The notes beneath the pieces are model-generated. The model ran no database searches. It had not been told where the DNA came from and saw only the letters and a list, made by a program, of their open reading frames with translations. Of a stretch of 64,000 nt of DNA, positions 46,607 through 57,018 are shown in pieces (the first letter of the stretch is position 1; every line of letters starts with the position of its first letter). The DNA is from Ophiura sarsii (taxonomy: Eukaryota > Echinodermata > Ophiuroidea > Amphilepidida > Ophiuridae). A program made the position numbers and the translations under genes. The stretch lies in assembly GCA_035610835.1 (NCBI GenBank), contig CM069449.1, positions 14,733,963 to 14,797,962 on the forward strand. The letters run 5' to 3'.

Positions 46607-46677
46607 TGTAGGGTTCCAGTATTATTCTATTTTGGTATGGTGAGTTCCTGTTGGTTTTTGGTTGTTACAATGGCAAC
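46607..46677 (+). repeat. dispersed repeat with X-box-like site, copy 1
   Basis: GGTTCCAGTATTATTC and ATTTTGGTATGGTGAGTTCC are shared with 47445-47483. GTTACAATGGCAAC at 46664-46677 is one base from the RFX X-box palindrome. Confidence 0.6.
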
Positions 46678-46954
46678 ATGTCAAAATTGTATTACATATT
46701 ACACTTGCAAACAACCACAAGAATGTAACAGAGTTATAATAATATGTTATAAAAAACACAGGCTTTTATAACAAATAGGGTTGAAAAGGCTTATTTAGTC
46801 AAATTGCTCAGATTTTAAAAAAGGCTGTTGTTCCTGGCAACACTGTTCTTAGGAATATAATTTGCCCACGCTACTTGTTACAGATTTAAAAGGCCAATAC
46901 ATATAACTACTCACACCAGCAAAGACACATTTCTGGTACCCCTGGCAGATAGAT

Positions 46955-47297
46955 TTTAAAGGCATATTGTGTGATCTTTTCCAGGGAGCGCCCTCTATTC
47001 ATGATCTTTTTTAGAAAGTAGATTTTCTTGCCGATTTACATTACTTATCATAAATCGTACATACAACTCCAAAATCATGGTTTTAAAGTGAATTTAGACT
47101 TGAGTAAAATAAGTTGTCGGTAATCCGACAGTTTATTTTCACTCTAAAACCAAGTAATTAAGAATCGTATCGCCCTGTAACTTGGAATGTATGTACGATT
47201 TATGATCAGAAATGTAAATCTGCAAGAAAATCTGCTTTCAATTTTTTTTCTCGATGTTGAGGACGTTCCCTGGAACGATCACATAATATACCTTTAA
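46955..47297. mobile_element. palindromic foldback MITE
   Basis: The two halves are complementary almost throughout: TTTAAAGGCATATTGTGTGA on the left against TCACATAATATACCTTTAA on the right, then CCAGGGA, GATTTTCTTGC, ATCATAAATCGTACATAC and others. The centre is AAAATAA..GTCGG-taat-CCGAC..TTATTTT near 47120. At 343 bp with almost no loop it would form one long hairpin. No coding capacity was seen. Confidence 0.88.
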
Positions 47298-47444
47298 GGG
47301 CAATACGTTTGGTCATAAATCACTTTTTTTTCAAAACTGAAAATAGGCAACATTTTAATACTCAGCATTTCCCTTTTTAAGTAAGATATTTATCCTTAAA
47401 TGATGCTTTCAGTAGGGGAAGAGTTGACCTTTGAGGTGATTGTA

Positions 47445-47544
47445 AGGTTCCAGTATTATTCCATTTTGGTATGGTGAGTTCCTAAAATGTCAGCGCAAAT
47501 TTGGTCCAAAATTGCCAACATTCATTTGTTGTTACCATGGCAAC
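47445..47544 (+). repeat. dispersed repeat with perfect X-box-like palindrome, copy 2
   Basis: This is the second copy of the GGTTCCAGTATTATT segment, with GTTACCATGGCAAC at 47531-47544. That fits the RFX-factor X-box consensus (GTNRCC..RGYAAC with central ATG/CAT). Regulatory function is not shown. Confidence 0.5.
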
Positions 47545-47734
47545 AGGTCGATTTTTTTATTTTATGAAAGCCACCCTGTTTGTTAGTGTCCAAGGGCCTA
47601 CTAATACACAAGCTATGGGAAAAGTATAATTAATTCTAAAAAAATAGGTAAACTGACTCTGAAAACCTATATATTAAATGCATTACAAATTGCAGATTTG
47701 AATCAAAATTGCTTGCTTTTATAATTTAAAGGAA

Positions 47735-47905
47735 GAACGACAACCGGAATAGACGCAACTGCAGCAATATCATGACGGTATTCCAGTAACATCTTGCAGT
47801 GTTGTAGCGGATTGCGTTTCGTGTTTGACAGACTTTTATAAACTACGCTCTTTGGATAAGCTTTACGCAAAATCACAAGGAAATGGGTATGGTATGAACT
47901 ACTTG
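47735..47905 (+). repeat. dispersed repeat, copy B
   Basis: This is the partner of 25890-26060, in the same orientation and with the same ordered phrases. Confidence 0.65.
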
Positions 47906-48127
47906 TTAACTACTCGTAATGAAACAGTGTTGGTAGTTATGGTCGTTGAAACAATCATAATTTCAAAACTATCCACTAGATTTTCATAAATTAGGTACCA
48001 ACCAAACTACGAAGACGACATTTGCTCAATAAATGTATATCTCATGTATATGTATAAGCTCGTGGTCAGGGACTTTTTGTGTTAGGTGTAGGTTTGTCCC
48101 CATGGCAAAATGTTTTTTGTTGTTGTT

Positions 48128-48684
48128 AATACGTAAGCGGTACATATACAATCAACACAATAAGTAACTGACCAGGGAATAAATGTGCTGATAACACTAT
48201 AGAGTATAACTGCTACATAAACAAATTAAGTTATACAGTTGTTGAGATATGTCTCCCCTTTAATTGAGATATCGCACGCTAGGAATGGTTGATTATTGAG
48301 CAAGTGACAATTCCAAATGTAAGATCAAGTCTGATTTTTATTTTCACATTTTATTTTCAACACGGGGAGAGTATGACAGGTAAAGCGTGTGTGTCGTATC
48401 GATCAGCTGTAACAATGCGACCGGACGACTGTCCAACAACCTGGGCATCGACCGATGAATTAGCACTGCCACTACCAGTAATCGATAATTTGCCGTTTTG
48501 AATCTGCGTGTAAAAATGCGAAAATGAAAACCATTCTTAGAGTGTAGCATCTGAAATTAAAGAGGGGAAATGTCGCAACAACTTTATACTATGTCTATGT
48601 AGGAGTCATACTTTTAGAGTTATCAGCACATTTATTACCTGGTCAATTACTTATTGTGTTGACTGTATTATTAATCTTACACGT
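48128..48684. mobile_element. TIR/foldback element upstream of the GPCR gene
   Basis: 48140-48270 (CAATCAACACAATAAGTAAC, TGACCAGGGAATAAATGTGC, TGATAACACT, GTTGTTGAGATATG, TCCCCTTTAATT) is complementary to 48548-48675. The arms are about 130 bp at 80-85% identity. The interior (48289-48540) contains a 70-codon open frame with no recognisable family. The right end lies about 117 bp before the GPCR start codon. Confidence 0.82.
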
Positions 48685-48801
48685 GCATCCATTCCATTAT
48701 TTTCAGATGATCAGGAACCGACTGGTTTGTTGAAAACATGTCGCTACATGATTTGTAGGATTTGTCCATAGTAAGTACAATAAGTTCAATAACTATTCAA
48801 C

Positions 48802-51800
48802 ATGGCAGCCAATTACGTTATCAGGTGTTTATTGAAACTATCAGTTATTATACTACCAATTCTATTTCAAAGCAATACAGTAGTGATCCGATCAGGAGCA
48901 GTGGCGCAAATGTTAGTGCAACCTCTATGGGCTGTCGCTGAAAATGTTTCTCATGCATGCCGCATGGTAGAAACCGATGAGAATGAAGGGTCTGTTTTCT
49001 TACACGGCAGTAAGCGCCATACATGCAGCGTCGATATCACCGCAACCAACGGCTCTTATACCACTATCGAAATTTCAGAAACTAAACAACAATTCTTACT
49101 TTATATTGAGAGAGGGGTTAATTTTGTAGAATGTCCCGATAGATATATAATCCTTAATGGACAAGCTGGTGTATGTTCTTCTGTATTCCATGATGACATC
49201 ATACGGCTCAATCTGCAAGGTAATATCAGCGTTCTAGTGCAAAGGATGACAGGTTTAAACTCACATCCTTTGTGCCCCGAATTCTACGTTGACAAACAGG
49301 ATGATCCACGGGTAAGTCAAACATCTCGTTGTACGAATGTAAAAGGGTATCAAGGTATTGTGACATGTAAAGAGGAATTTGATAAGATGTGTCGTATACT
49401 GCTTCAACCAGGTTGCGAGGCAACTTTAGGTCCAAATGAGGTACAGTTCCAGTGTGTGGGAAATGTTTTACTTGAAATCCATAAATCAATTATTGTATAT
49501 CCAATTGACATGTTACACCTAGATCTCCATGATAACAGTATTGTAAAACTCGATACATTTATACCTAATGAAGATGATCCAATATATGACGTATTCAAAT
49601 TGAATTGGTTAAAGGGGTTAGAAAATGTAAACATTTTAAATCTTGCAGGCAATAAATTAAAAGTTTTAGCACAAGGATCTTTTCAGGGGCTGTATAACTT
49701 AACTACCCTGAATTTGGACAGCAACCATCTAGTGACTCTTGGTACTAATATATTTGAGGAGCTGACATCCTTGACATTTTTAGATCTAGACGGTAATGAG
49801 CTAAAAGAGTTGCCGGTGGTGTCGTTTATTGGTCTCTTTGAGCTGTCTACGATTAAATTAGGTGATAACCATTTGGTTACTCTAAATGTCAGTTTATTTC
49901 AAGGGCTAACATCCTTGACATATATAGAACTGGACGGTAACGAACTAAAAGAGTTGCCGGTGGGGTTGTTTATTGGTCTCCATAAGTTGGAAAAGATTAC
50001 ATTAAGTAAAAACCATTTGGTCACCCTAAATGCCAGTTTATTTCAAGGGTTAACATCATTGACGTATTTAGGTCTGAGCCGTAACAAACTAAAAGAGTTG
50101 CCCGTGGGGTTGTTTATTGGTCTCCATAAGTTGGAAAAAATGTCATTATATGAAAACTATTTGGTCACCCTAAATGACAGTTTATTTCAAGGTTTAACAT
50201 CCTTGAAGGATTTAAAACTGAGCCGTAACGAGCTAGAAGAGATGCCTGTGGGGTTGTTTATTGGTCTCCATAATTTGGAAAAGATTTTATTATATGAAAA
50301 CCATTTGGTTACCCTGAATGCCAGTTTATTTCAAGGGTTAACATCCTTGAAAGATTTAAGACTGAGCCGTAACGAGCTAGAAGAGATACCTGTGGGGTTG
50401 TTTATTGGTCTCCATAATTTGGAAAAGATTTCATTATATGAAAACCATTTGGTCACTTTAAACGCCAGTTTATTTCAAGGCTTAACATCATTGACGTATT
50501 TAGGTCTGAGCCGTAATAAACTAAAAGAGTTGCCCGTGGGGTTGTTTATTGGTCTCCTTAATTTGGAAACGATTTCATTATATGAAAACCATTTGGTTAC
50601 CCTAAATGCCAGTTTATTTCAAGGGTTAACATCCTTGAAGGATTTAAAACTGAGCCGTAACGAGCTAGAAGAGATGCCGGTGGGGTTGTTTATTGGTCTC
50701 CATAATTTGGAAAAGATTTCATTATATGAAAACCATTTGGTCACTTTAAATGGAAGTTTATTTAAAGGGTTAACATCCTTGACGTATTTAAGTCTGAGTA
50801 GTAACGAACTCAAAGAGTTGCCGGTGGGGTTATTTATTGGTCTCTCTGAGCTGTCTACGATTAGATTAGGTGATAACCATTTAGTCACTGTAAATGTCAG
50901 TTTATTTCAAGGGTTAACATCCTTGACGTATTTAAGTCTGAGCAGTAACGAACTAAAAGAGTTGTCGGTGGGGTTGTTTATTGGTCTCCATAAGTTGGAA
51001 AAGATTATATTATATGAAAACAATTTGGTCACCCTAAATGCCAGTATATTTCAAGGGCTAACATCCTTAACGTATTTAGAACTGAGCCGTAACGAACTAA
51101 ACGAGTTGCCGGTGGGGTTGTTTATTGGTCTCTCTGAGCTGTCTACGATTAAATTAGGTGATAACAATTTGGTCACCCTAAATGCCAGTATATTTCAAGG
51201 GCTAACATCCTTAACGTATTTAGAACTGAGCCGTAACGAACTAAAACAGTTGCCGGTGGGGTTGTTTATTGGTCTCCATGAGTTGGAAAAGATTTCATTA
51301 TATGAAAACCATTTGGTCACCCTTAATGTCAGTTTATTTCAAGGGCTTACATCCTTGACCTTTTTAGAATTGGGCCGTAACGAACTGAAAGAGTTGCAGG
51401 TGGGGTTGTTTATTGATCTCCAAAAGTTGGAAAAGATTTCATTATATGAAAACCATTTGGTCACCCTTAATGTCAGTTTATTTCAAGGGTTAACATCCTT
51501 GAAGGATTTAAAACTGAGCCGTAACGAACTAAAAGAGTTGCCGGTGGGGTTGTTTATTGGTCTCCATAAGTTGGAAAATATTTCATTATATGAAAACCAT
51601 TTGGTCACCCTTAATGTCAGTTTATTTCAAGGGCTTACATTCTTGACGTTTTTAGAATTGGGCAGTAACGAACTAAAAGAGTTGCCGGTGGGGTTGTTTA
51701 TTGGTCTCCAAAAGTTGGAAAAGATTTCATTATATGAAAACCATTTGGTCACCCTTAATGTCAGTTTATTTCAAGGGTTAACATCCTTGACGTTTTTAGA

Positions 51801-53568
51801 ACTGAGCCGTAACGAACTAAAAGAGTTACCCGCGGGGTTGTTTATTGATCTCACAAACCTTAACAAATTAAGGATTTCTAAAAACCGTTTTTTGGATCCA
51901 CTGAATGTGGCTATTTTTCGTGGTTTGGGGAGTCTTTATTACCTTGGTATATTTGAAAGTAATGTTAGCAGATTGACGGTTGGGTTGTTTAGTGACCTAG
52001 TGAACATGGAAGAGCTGCATCTGTATAATAACCATTTAATCACCCTTAATTCCGGTCTGCTTGATAATATGACGAAATTAAGACTACTTTCATTGGATAA
52101 CAATAGGATAGTTGTATTACCAGGCAATGTGTTTCATAGCTTAATTAACTTGGAACATCTCTTTTTAGAATATAATCTATTGCATAGGCTAGACGTTGGC
52201 TTGTTCCACCGGTTATCGTATTTGCGAGTTTTAGTTTTATCCTTCAATCAGCTTAGAGACATTGACCATGACACGTTCAAATATACACACAATCTGACTT
52301 TCATCGATTTTGCGAACAATAGTTTCACCCAATTTCCTATCGGAAGGAATCTTCCCAGCTTAAAATTCATTAATGTTAGGAACAACACGTTCACACGCGT
52401 TAACCAATATTCCTTTTCGAATATGCCAAGAAATTCGGAATTATTTGTAAGTCAAAAAGAAATATGTGAATGTTTCAATCCTTCTGGTGTGTTTTGTTCG
52501 GCATCGGATGACAGGTCACCATTTTTAACGTGTGACCGTTTGTTATCTGATAACACTTTAATGATCATGATGTGGGTTATCGGTTTGAATGCACTTGGTG
52601 GTAACTTATTCGTTTTGATTTGGAAATATATGAAAAAAGAAAAAGGCAAAACAACTAGTGTACAAGACATACTTCTTAACAACCTTGCCGTTGCAGATTC
52701 ACTTATGGGTCTATACATGCTAATTATTGCATGTGCTGACATTTACTTCGGGGAATACTTTCCAATTAATTCGAACACTTGGAGATCCGGTATAACATGT
52801 AGATTAGCTGGATCCCTAGTCATAACGTCTAGTGAAGGGTCGGTTTTCTTTGTGACAATAATCAGTATCGACAGATGCATTAATATTATGATGCCATACT
52901 CTACCAATAAATTGGGCAAACGATCCGCTTGTTTGATGGCAGCAATAATTTGGGCTCTATCTATAGCATTGGGTATTGTTCCATCCATGCTTGCCGGACA
53001 CAACTTTAAGTTCTATGATAACTCCCATGTATGCATTGGTTTACCATTAGATTTAACCAAAACTTACTTGAATACACGGCATTCCGATAAAATTTATATT
53101 GAAGGCACAAACTTTTTCTATAATAAGGAAACGTTCGATACTAAATTTACAGGAAATGTCAACGGTTTATTTTATTCTGTTGCAATTTTCCTTGGCCTTA
53201 ATTGTGTTTGCTATGTAGTTGTCCTCGGAAGCTACTTATTGATAGTTATAGAAGTTCATAATTCATCAAAACAATCTGGGCGCAATCGTGATTTAAACGA
53301 ACAGATACGACTTGCAACGAAAGTATCAGCCATAGTGGTTACGGACTTTCTTTGCTGGTTTCCAATTGTTGTCCTAGGCATTTTGGTTCAATTACGGGTG
53401 ATTATACTACCTCCTTCTGTATACGCATGGGCAGTAACTTTCGTTTTGCCCTTAAATTCTGCCATTAATCCATACCTGTACACCATCGCGGAAGTTATAT
53501 CCGTTTATAAGAAAAAACAAAGAGACAAGAAAAACGCTGTTGCTATGACCACAATTTCTCGCCACTGA
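48802..53568 (+). CDS. leucine-rich-repeat rhodopsin-type GPCR (LGR/GRL101-like)
   Basis: This is a single-exon 1588-aa surface receptor. Residues 1 to about 25 are a hydrophobic signal peptide. A cysteine-containing, CUB-like N-terminal region follows, then about 40 LRRs (roughly 235-1205), a cysteine cap CECFNPSGVFC from 1222, and seven membrane segments from 1253 to about 1566. Class A hallmarks are LAVAD in TM2, DRC instead of DRY at 1357-1359, CWFP at 1518-1521 and NPYLY at 1556-1560. A TM3/ECL2 cysteine pair is present (ITCRLAG, HVCIGLP). The tail is short and basic. LRRs 3-32 (residues 300-1019) form fifteen exact 48-residue pairs. No LDLa module was seen, unlike relaxin-type receptors and GRL101, so the exact subtype is open. 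The ligand is unknown; G-protein signalling is inferred from the family. The start has a good Kozak context (AAC before ATGG). An acceptor-like TTTTCAG at 48700-48706 may mark an upstream untranslated exon. Confidence 0.93.
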   Translation: MAANYVIRCLLKLSVIILPILFQSNTVVIRSGAVAQMLVQPLWAVAENVSHACRMVETDENEGSVFLHGSKRHTCSVDITATNGSYTTIEISETKQQFLLYIERGVNFVECPDRYIILNGQAGVCSSVFHDDIIRLNLQGNISVLVQRMTGLNSHPLCPEFYVDKQDDPRVSQTSRCTNVKGYQGIVTCKEEFDKMCRILLQPGCEATLGPNEVQFQCVGNVLLEIHKSIIVYPIDMLHLDLHDNSIVKLDTFIPNEDDPIYDVFKLNWLKGLENVNILNLAGNKLKVLAQGSFQGLYNLTTLNLDSNHLVTLGTNIFEELTSLTFLDLDGNELKELPVVSFIGLFELSTIKLGDNHLVTLNVSLFQGLTSLTYIELDGNELKELPVGLFIGLHKLEKITLSKNHLVTLNASLFQGLTSLTYLGLSRNKLKELPVGLFIGLHKLEKMSLYENYLVTLNDSLFQGLTSLKDLKLSRNELEEMPVGLFIGLHNLEKILLYENHLVTLNASLFQGLTSLKDLRLSRNELEEIPVGLFIGLHNLEKISLYENHLVTLNASLFQGLTSLTYLGLSRNKLKELPVGLFIGLLNLETISLYENHLVTLNASLFQGLTSLKDLKLSRNELEEMPVGLFIGLHNLEKISLYENHLVTLNGSLFKGLTSLTYLSLSSNELKELPVGLFIGLSELSTIRLGDNHLVTVNVSLFQGLTSLTYLSLSSNELKELSVGLFIGLHKLEKIILYENNLVTLNASIFQGLTSLTYLELSRNELNELPVGLFIGLSELSTIKLGDNNLVTLNASIFQGLTSLTYLELSRNELKQLPVGLFIGLHELEKISLYENHLVTLNVSLFQGLTSLTFLELGRNELKELQVGLFIDLQKLEKISLYENHLVTLNVSLFQGLTSLKDLKLSRNELKELPVGLFIGLHKLENISLYENHLVTLNVSLFQGLTFLTFLELGSNELKELPVGLFIGLQKLEKISLYENHLVTLNVSLFQGLTSLTFLELSRNELKELPAGLFIDLTNLNKLRISKNRFLDPLNVAIFRGLGSLYYLGIFESNVSRLTVGLFSDLVNMEELHLYNNHLITLNSGLLDNMTKLRLLSLDNNRIVVLPGNVFHSLINLEHLFLEYNLLHRLDVGLFHRLSYLRVLVLSFNQLRDIDHDTFKYTHNLTFIDFANNSFTQFPIGRNLPSLKFINVRNNTFTRVNQYSFSNMPRNSELFVSQKEICECFNPSGVFCSASDDRSPFLTCDRLLSDNTLMIMMWVIGLNALGGNLFVLIWKYMKKEKGKTTSVQDILLNNLAVADSLMGLYMLIIACADIYFGEYFPINSNTWRSGITCRLAGSLVITSSEGSVFFVTIISIDRCINIMMPYSTNKLGKRSACLMAAIIWALSIALGIVPSMLAGHNFKFYDNSHVCIGLPLDLTKTYLNTRHSDKIYIEGTNFFYNKETFDTKFTGNVNGLFYSVAIFLGLNCVCYVVVLGSYLLIVIEVHNSSKQSGRNRDLNEQIRLATKVSAIVVTDFLCWFPIVVLGILVQLRVIILPPSVYAWAVTFVLPLNSAINPYLYTIAEVISVYKKKQRDKKNAVAMTTISRH
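49699..51858 (+). repeat. 15 x 144-bp tandem array inside the GPCR coding sequence
   Basis: The 2160 bp coding for LRRs 3-32 are exactly 15 units of 144 bp (two 24-residue LRRs each) without any length change. Most units are nearly identical at nucleotide level, for example TATGAAAACCATTTGGTCAC and GTGGGGTTGTTTATTGGTCT. The first unit is the most diverged. Recent amplification or gene conversion is the likely cause, and copy number may vary between alleles. Confidence 0.93.
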
Positions 53569-53656
53569 ATTATTACGTTTTCAATTACTTGTAACAGTAT
53601 AACTCTGTATTGCACTATTTACAGACTCAAGCCTTGACTTCACTTGGTTGGGTGAG

Positions 53657-53662
53657 AATAAA
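53657..53662 (+). terminator. candidate polyadenylation signal of the GPCR gene
   Basis: AATAAA lies 89 bp after the stop codon and before the large inverted repeat. The assignment rests on sequence and position only. Confidence 0.45.
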
Positions 53663-53820
53663 TGAACACATATGTTTAATCCAAAACTATTCACAATAGA
53701 GAAATAGCCTAATTATTATTCTGGGTAACAGTTATATTAATTGCTAAAAGTTCGTTTCGAAAATGTTACGTCTCATTCTGCACGTCGCTAAACTGCCCGA
53801 TACAATCCTGTATATCGATT

Positions 53821-56318
53821 TAGTCGGGTATCTACAGAGGGTTAGTGTGCATCCCCCCCCCCAGGACTCCCCCAAACCAACTTTTTTACTTCCTATCATG
53901 ATCCTAAGACATAATCAGGATGTTAACAAAAATATTTTCATAATGCTAAGGGGTTATGCAAGATGGCGTCCAAAATGGCCGCCATAACTGGTCAAATCTC
54001 ATAAAATGACATATAGCAATCAAATTGTATGCTAAAAGTATAGTTTTAATAGTGGGATATATGTATTAGACCATTAGACACTCATATCCAGAACTTTTGC
54101 TTTGTTAATACACCTAAATCCAAGATGGCCGCCAAAATGGCCGCCAAAATTGGTAAAATTCTATATATTGGCATATATAAACCAACATGAATGATCAGAG
54201 TATAGTTTTAACAATGGGATGTATGTGCTAGACCGCTAGAACCTCAAATCTAGTATTTTTGCTTTGTTAACATACTTTAAAACCAAAATGGCCAAAAGTG
54301 GTCAAAAGTGGTCAAAATTCCATAAAATAGCATAATATCAACCGAAATGTATGATAAAAATATAGTTTTAATGATGGGATGTATGTGTTAGACCACAAGT
54401 AACTCATATCTAGTATTTATGCTCTGTAAAAATGGTTCAAAATCCAAAATGGCTGCCAAAATGGCCCTCAAAATGGTTCCTAAAGTGGCTGCAAAATTGT
54501 CAAATTCCATTAAATGGGATAATATCAACCTAAATTTATAATGAAAATATAGTTATAATGATGGGATGTATGCATTAGACCACTAGTAACTCATATCTAG
54601 TATTTGTGCTTTGTTAACATACTTAGGAATCCAAAATGGCCACCAAAATGGGTCCCAAAATGACTGAACAAATTGTTGAAATTCCATAAAATGGGATAAT
54701 ATCAACCAAAATGTATGATGAAAGTATAGTTTAAACATTGGGATGTATGTATTAGACCACTAGTAACTCATGTCCAGTATATTTGCATTGTAATAACATA
54801 CTTTAAAACCAAGATGGCCACTAAAATGGCCGCTGTAAATGTAAAATTTAGTCTACATGAGTGTATATAATCCAAAATAGATATTGTAAGAGTGTATATT
54901 ACACCAAATTCACCAACTAGTATTATTCTAAACTGCTACTTTTAGAAATAAGGCCCACCTCTGACAAGTTTGATTCAGTATCACTTTCCAAAATGGCCGC
55001 CAGAATGGATAAGATTATGTTAAATGACCTAAAACAATGGTTTTGTACCATACTATGTAATACCAATACCCCCAAATTTAATGGGACAGTATTCACTATA
55101 TATATGACAAAGCTTAGGGGCTGTAGATCTATATAGCTTTGAGTAGTTTAAAATATCCAAGATATGGCTGCAAAAGGTAGCAGTTTCGATCATCATACTA
55201 TTTGGTGAATGTGATGTAATATACACTGATTACAATATCTATTGTGGATTATCATACACTCATGTAGACTATTTGTACATTTACAGCATCCATTTTGGTG
55301 GCCATCTTGGATTTAAAGTATGTTATTACAATGCAAATATACTGGATATGAGTTACTAGTGGTCTAATACATACATCCCAATGTTAAAACCATACTTTCA
55401 TACTTTAATCACACATTTTGGTTTGATATTATACCATTTTATGGAATTTCGACAATTTGTTCAGTCATTTTGGGACCCATTTTGGGGGCCATTTTGAATT
55501 TCTAAGTATGTTAACAAGCAAAAATACTAGATATGAGTTACCAGGGGTCTAATACATACATCCCATCATTAAATCTATATTTTCATCATACATTTAGGTT
55601 GATATTGTCCCATTTTATGGAATTTGATAATTTTGCAGCCACTTTAGGAACCATTTTGGGGCCATTTTGGCAGCCATTTTGGATTTTGAACTATTTTAAC
55701 AGAGCACAAATACTGGATATGAGTTACTTGTGGTCTAACACATACATTCCATCATTAAAATTATATTTTTATCATACATTTCTGTTGATATTTTGCAATT
55801 TTATGGAATTTTGACCACTTTTGACCACTTTTGACTATGAATTTGGTGGCCATTTTGGTTTTAAAGTATGTTAACAAATCAAAAATACTAGATTTAAGTT
55901 TCTAGTGGTCTAACACATACATCCCATTGTTAAAACTATACTCTGATCATACATGTTGGTTTATATATGCCAATATATAGAATTTTACCAATTTTGCCGG
56001 CCATTTTGGCGGCCATCTTGGATTTAGGTGTGTTAACAAAGCAAAAGTTATGGATATGAGTGTCTAATGGTCTAATACTATATGTCCACTATTAAAACTA
56101 TACTTTTAGCATACAATTTTATTGCTATATGTCATTTTATGAGATTTGACCAGTTATGGCGGCCATTTTGGACGCCATCTTGCATAACCCCTTAGCATTA
56201 TGAAAATATTTTTGTTAACATCCTGATTATGTCTTAGGATCATGATAGGAAGCAAAAAAAGTTGGTTTGGGGGAGTCCTGGGGGGGATGCACACTAACCC
56301 TCTGTAGATACCCGACTA
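53821..56318. mobile_element. 2.5-kb inverted-repeat (foldback) element with YY1-like motif arrays
   Basis: The outer ends are TAGTCGGGTATCTACAGAGG at 53821 and its complement ending CCCGACTA at 56318. Complementarity continues through ATGTTAACAAAAATATTTTC..ATGCTAAGGGGTTATGCAAG to about 54915 on the left and 55195 on the right, leaving a spacer of about 280 bp. Each arm is built of roughly six degenerate 170-180-bp subunits, each with CCAAAATGGCCGCC-type runs, ATAATATCAACCAAAATGTA, GATGGGATGTATGT and TAGACCACTAGTAACTCATA. There is no transposase frame. A clear target duplication was not found. Confidence 0.9.
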
Positions 56319-56324
56319 ATTGGT

Positions 56325-56940
56325 TCTGCCAGGTCTTACAAATCCTATACCAACTTGGTTATTTGATATACAGCTGATTGGTCACGTGACCTGAAAGCAA
56401 AATACCACTTACCAAAAGTGATTTGAATACATATAGTTCACTCCAATTACCATATTACGCCCTTTTAAAAGCAAACACAAAACCCCTATCCTTAAATCAT
56501 GGTAGATTTGAGATGTGTGTGTGTATACGGACGAATCGTTTAGACCCGATGAGCTATTGTTGGTATAATCTGTGTTTTACAACAAAGCCATGACAGGGGA
56601 CTGCGCCAAAATATAATTAGAGCTCTCGACACGGCTATTCAAAACACCGGGAAGCTTTCCGATGATGTCAGAACTTTCGTCGTTGACCAGATAACCTCGT
56701 TTGCATAATTTAACATTTACTATTCGTGAACGAGCCCTAGTTCGGTATCGTCTGGCTGACGATTAAGACGGTTTGAACAATCAGTATTGTGTATTTGTTT
56801 AAACACAATTTCCAATGCACCCGTGTTTGTAAGATGCCAACTTGCGAGTACGATACACATTAGCCCAAACTCCCCGGGCGTATTTTTGTGAATTGATCTA
56901 TCATGGGAGAAAAACGGGTCAAATTTGAGGGTAAAACATC
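56325..56940. other. no gene recognised
   Basis: Non-repetitive DNA without a recognisable coding or RNA feature. Confidence 0.45.
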
Positions 56941-56943
56941 AGT

Positions 56944-57018
56944 CTCCATATGCGCCGCGGTTCGAACCCGGGCTGCATGCGTGCAAGTATGATGCTCTAT
57001 CGACTAAGCTACACGGGT
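56944..57018 (-). pseudogene. tRNA-Ala(TGC)-like pseudogene or tRNA-derived repeat
   Basis: On the minus strand, TAGCTTAGTCGATAGAGC gives a perfect A-box and a D arm (GCTT/GAGC). CTTGCAC could be the anticodon loop (TGC) on an imperfect stem, and GGTTCGAACC is a perfect B-box with a 4/5-bp T stem. The acceptor strands (ACCCGTG and CGCATAT) do not pair, so a functional tRNA is unlikely. Confidence 0.45.

Noticed and set aside
48289..48501. 70-codon frame upstream of the GPCR as a possible exon
   Set aside because: It lies inside the 48128-48684 foldback element and has no recognisable domain or clear splice sites.
54000..56200. Tandem ATGGCC motifs as coding exons of a repetitive protein
   Set aside because: Stops in all frames and the palindromic layout show a foldback element.
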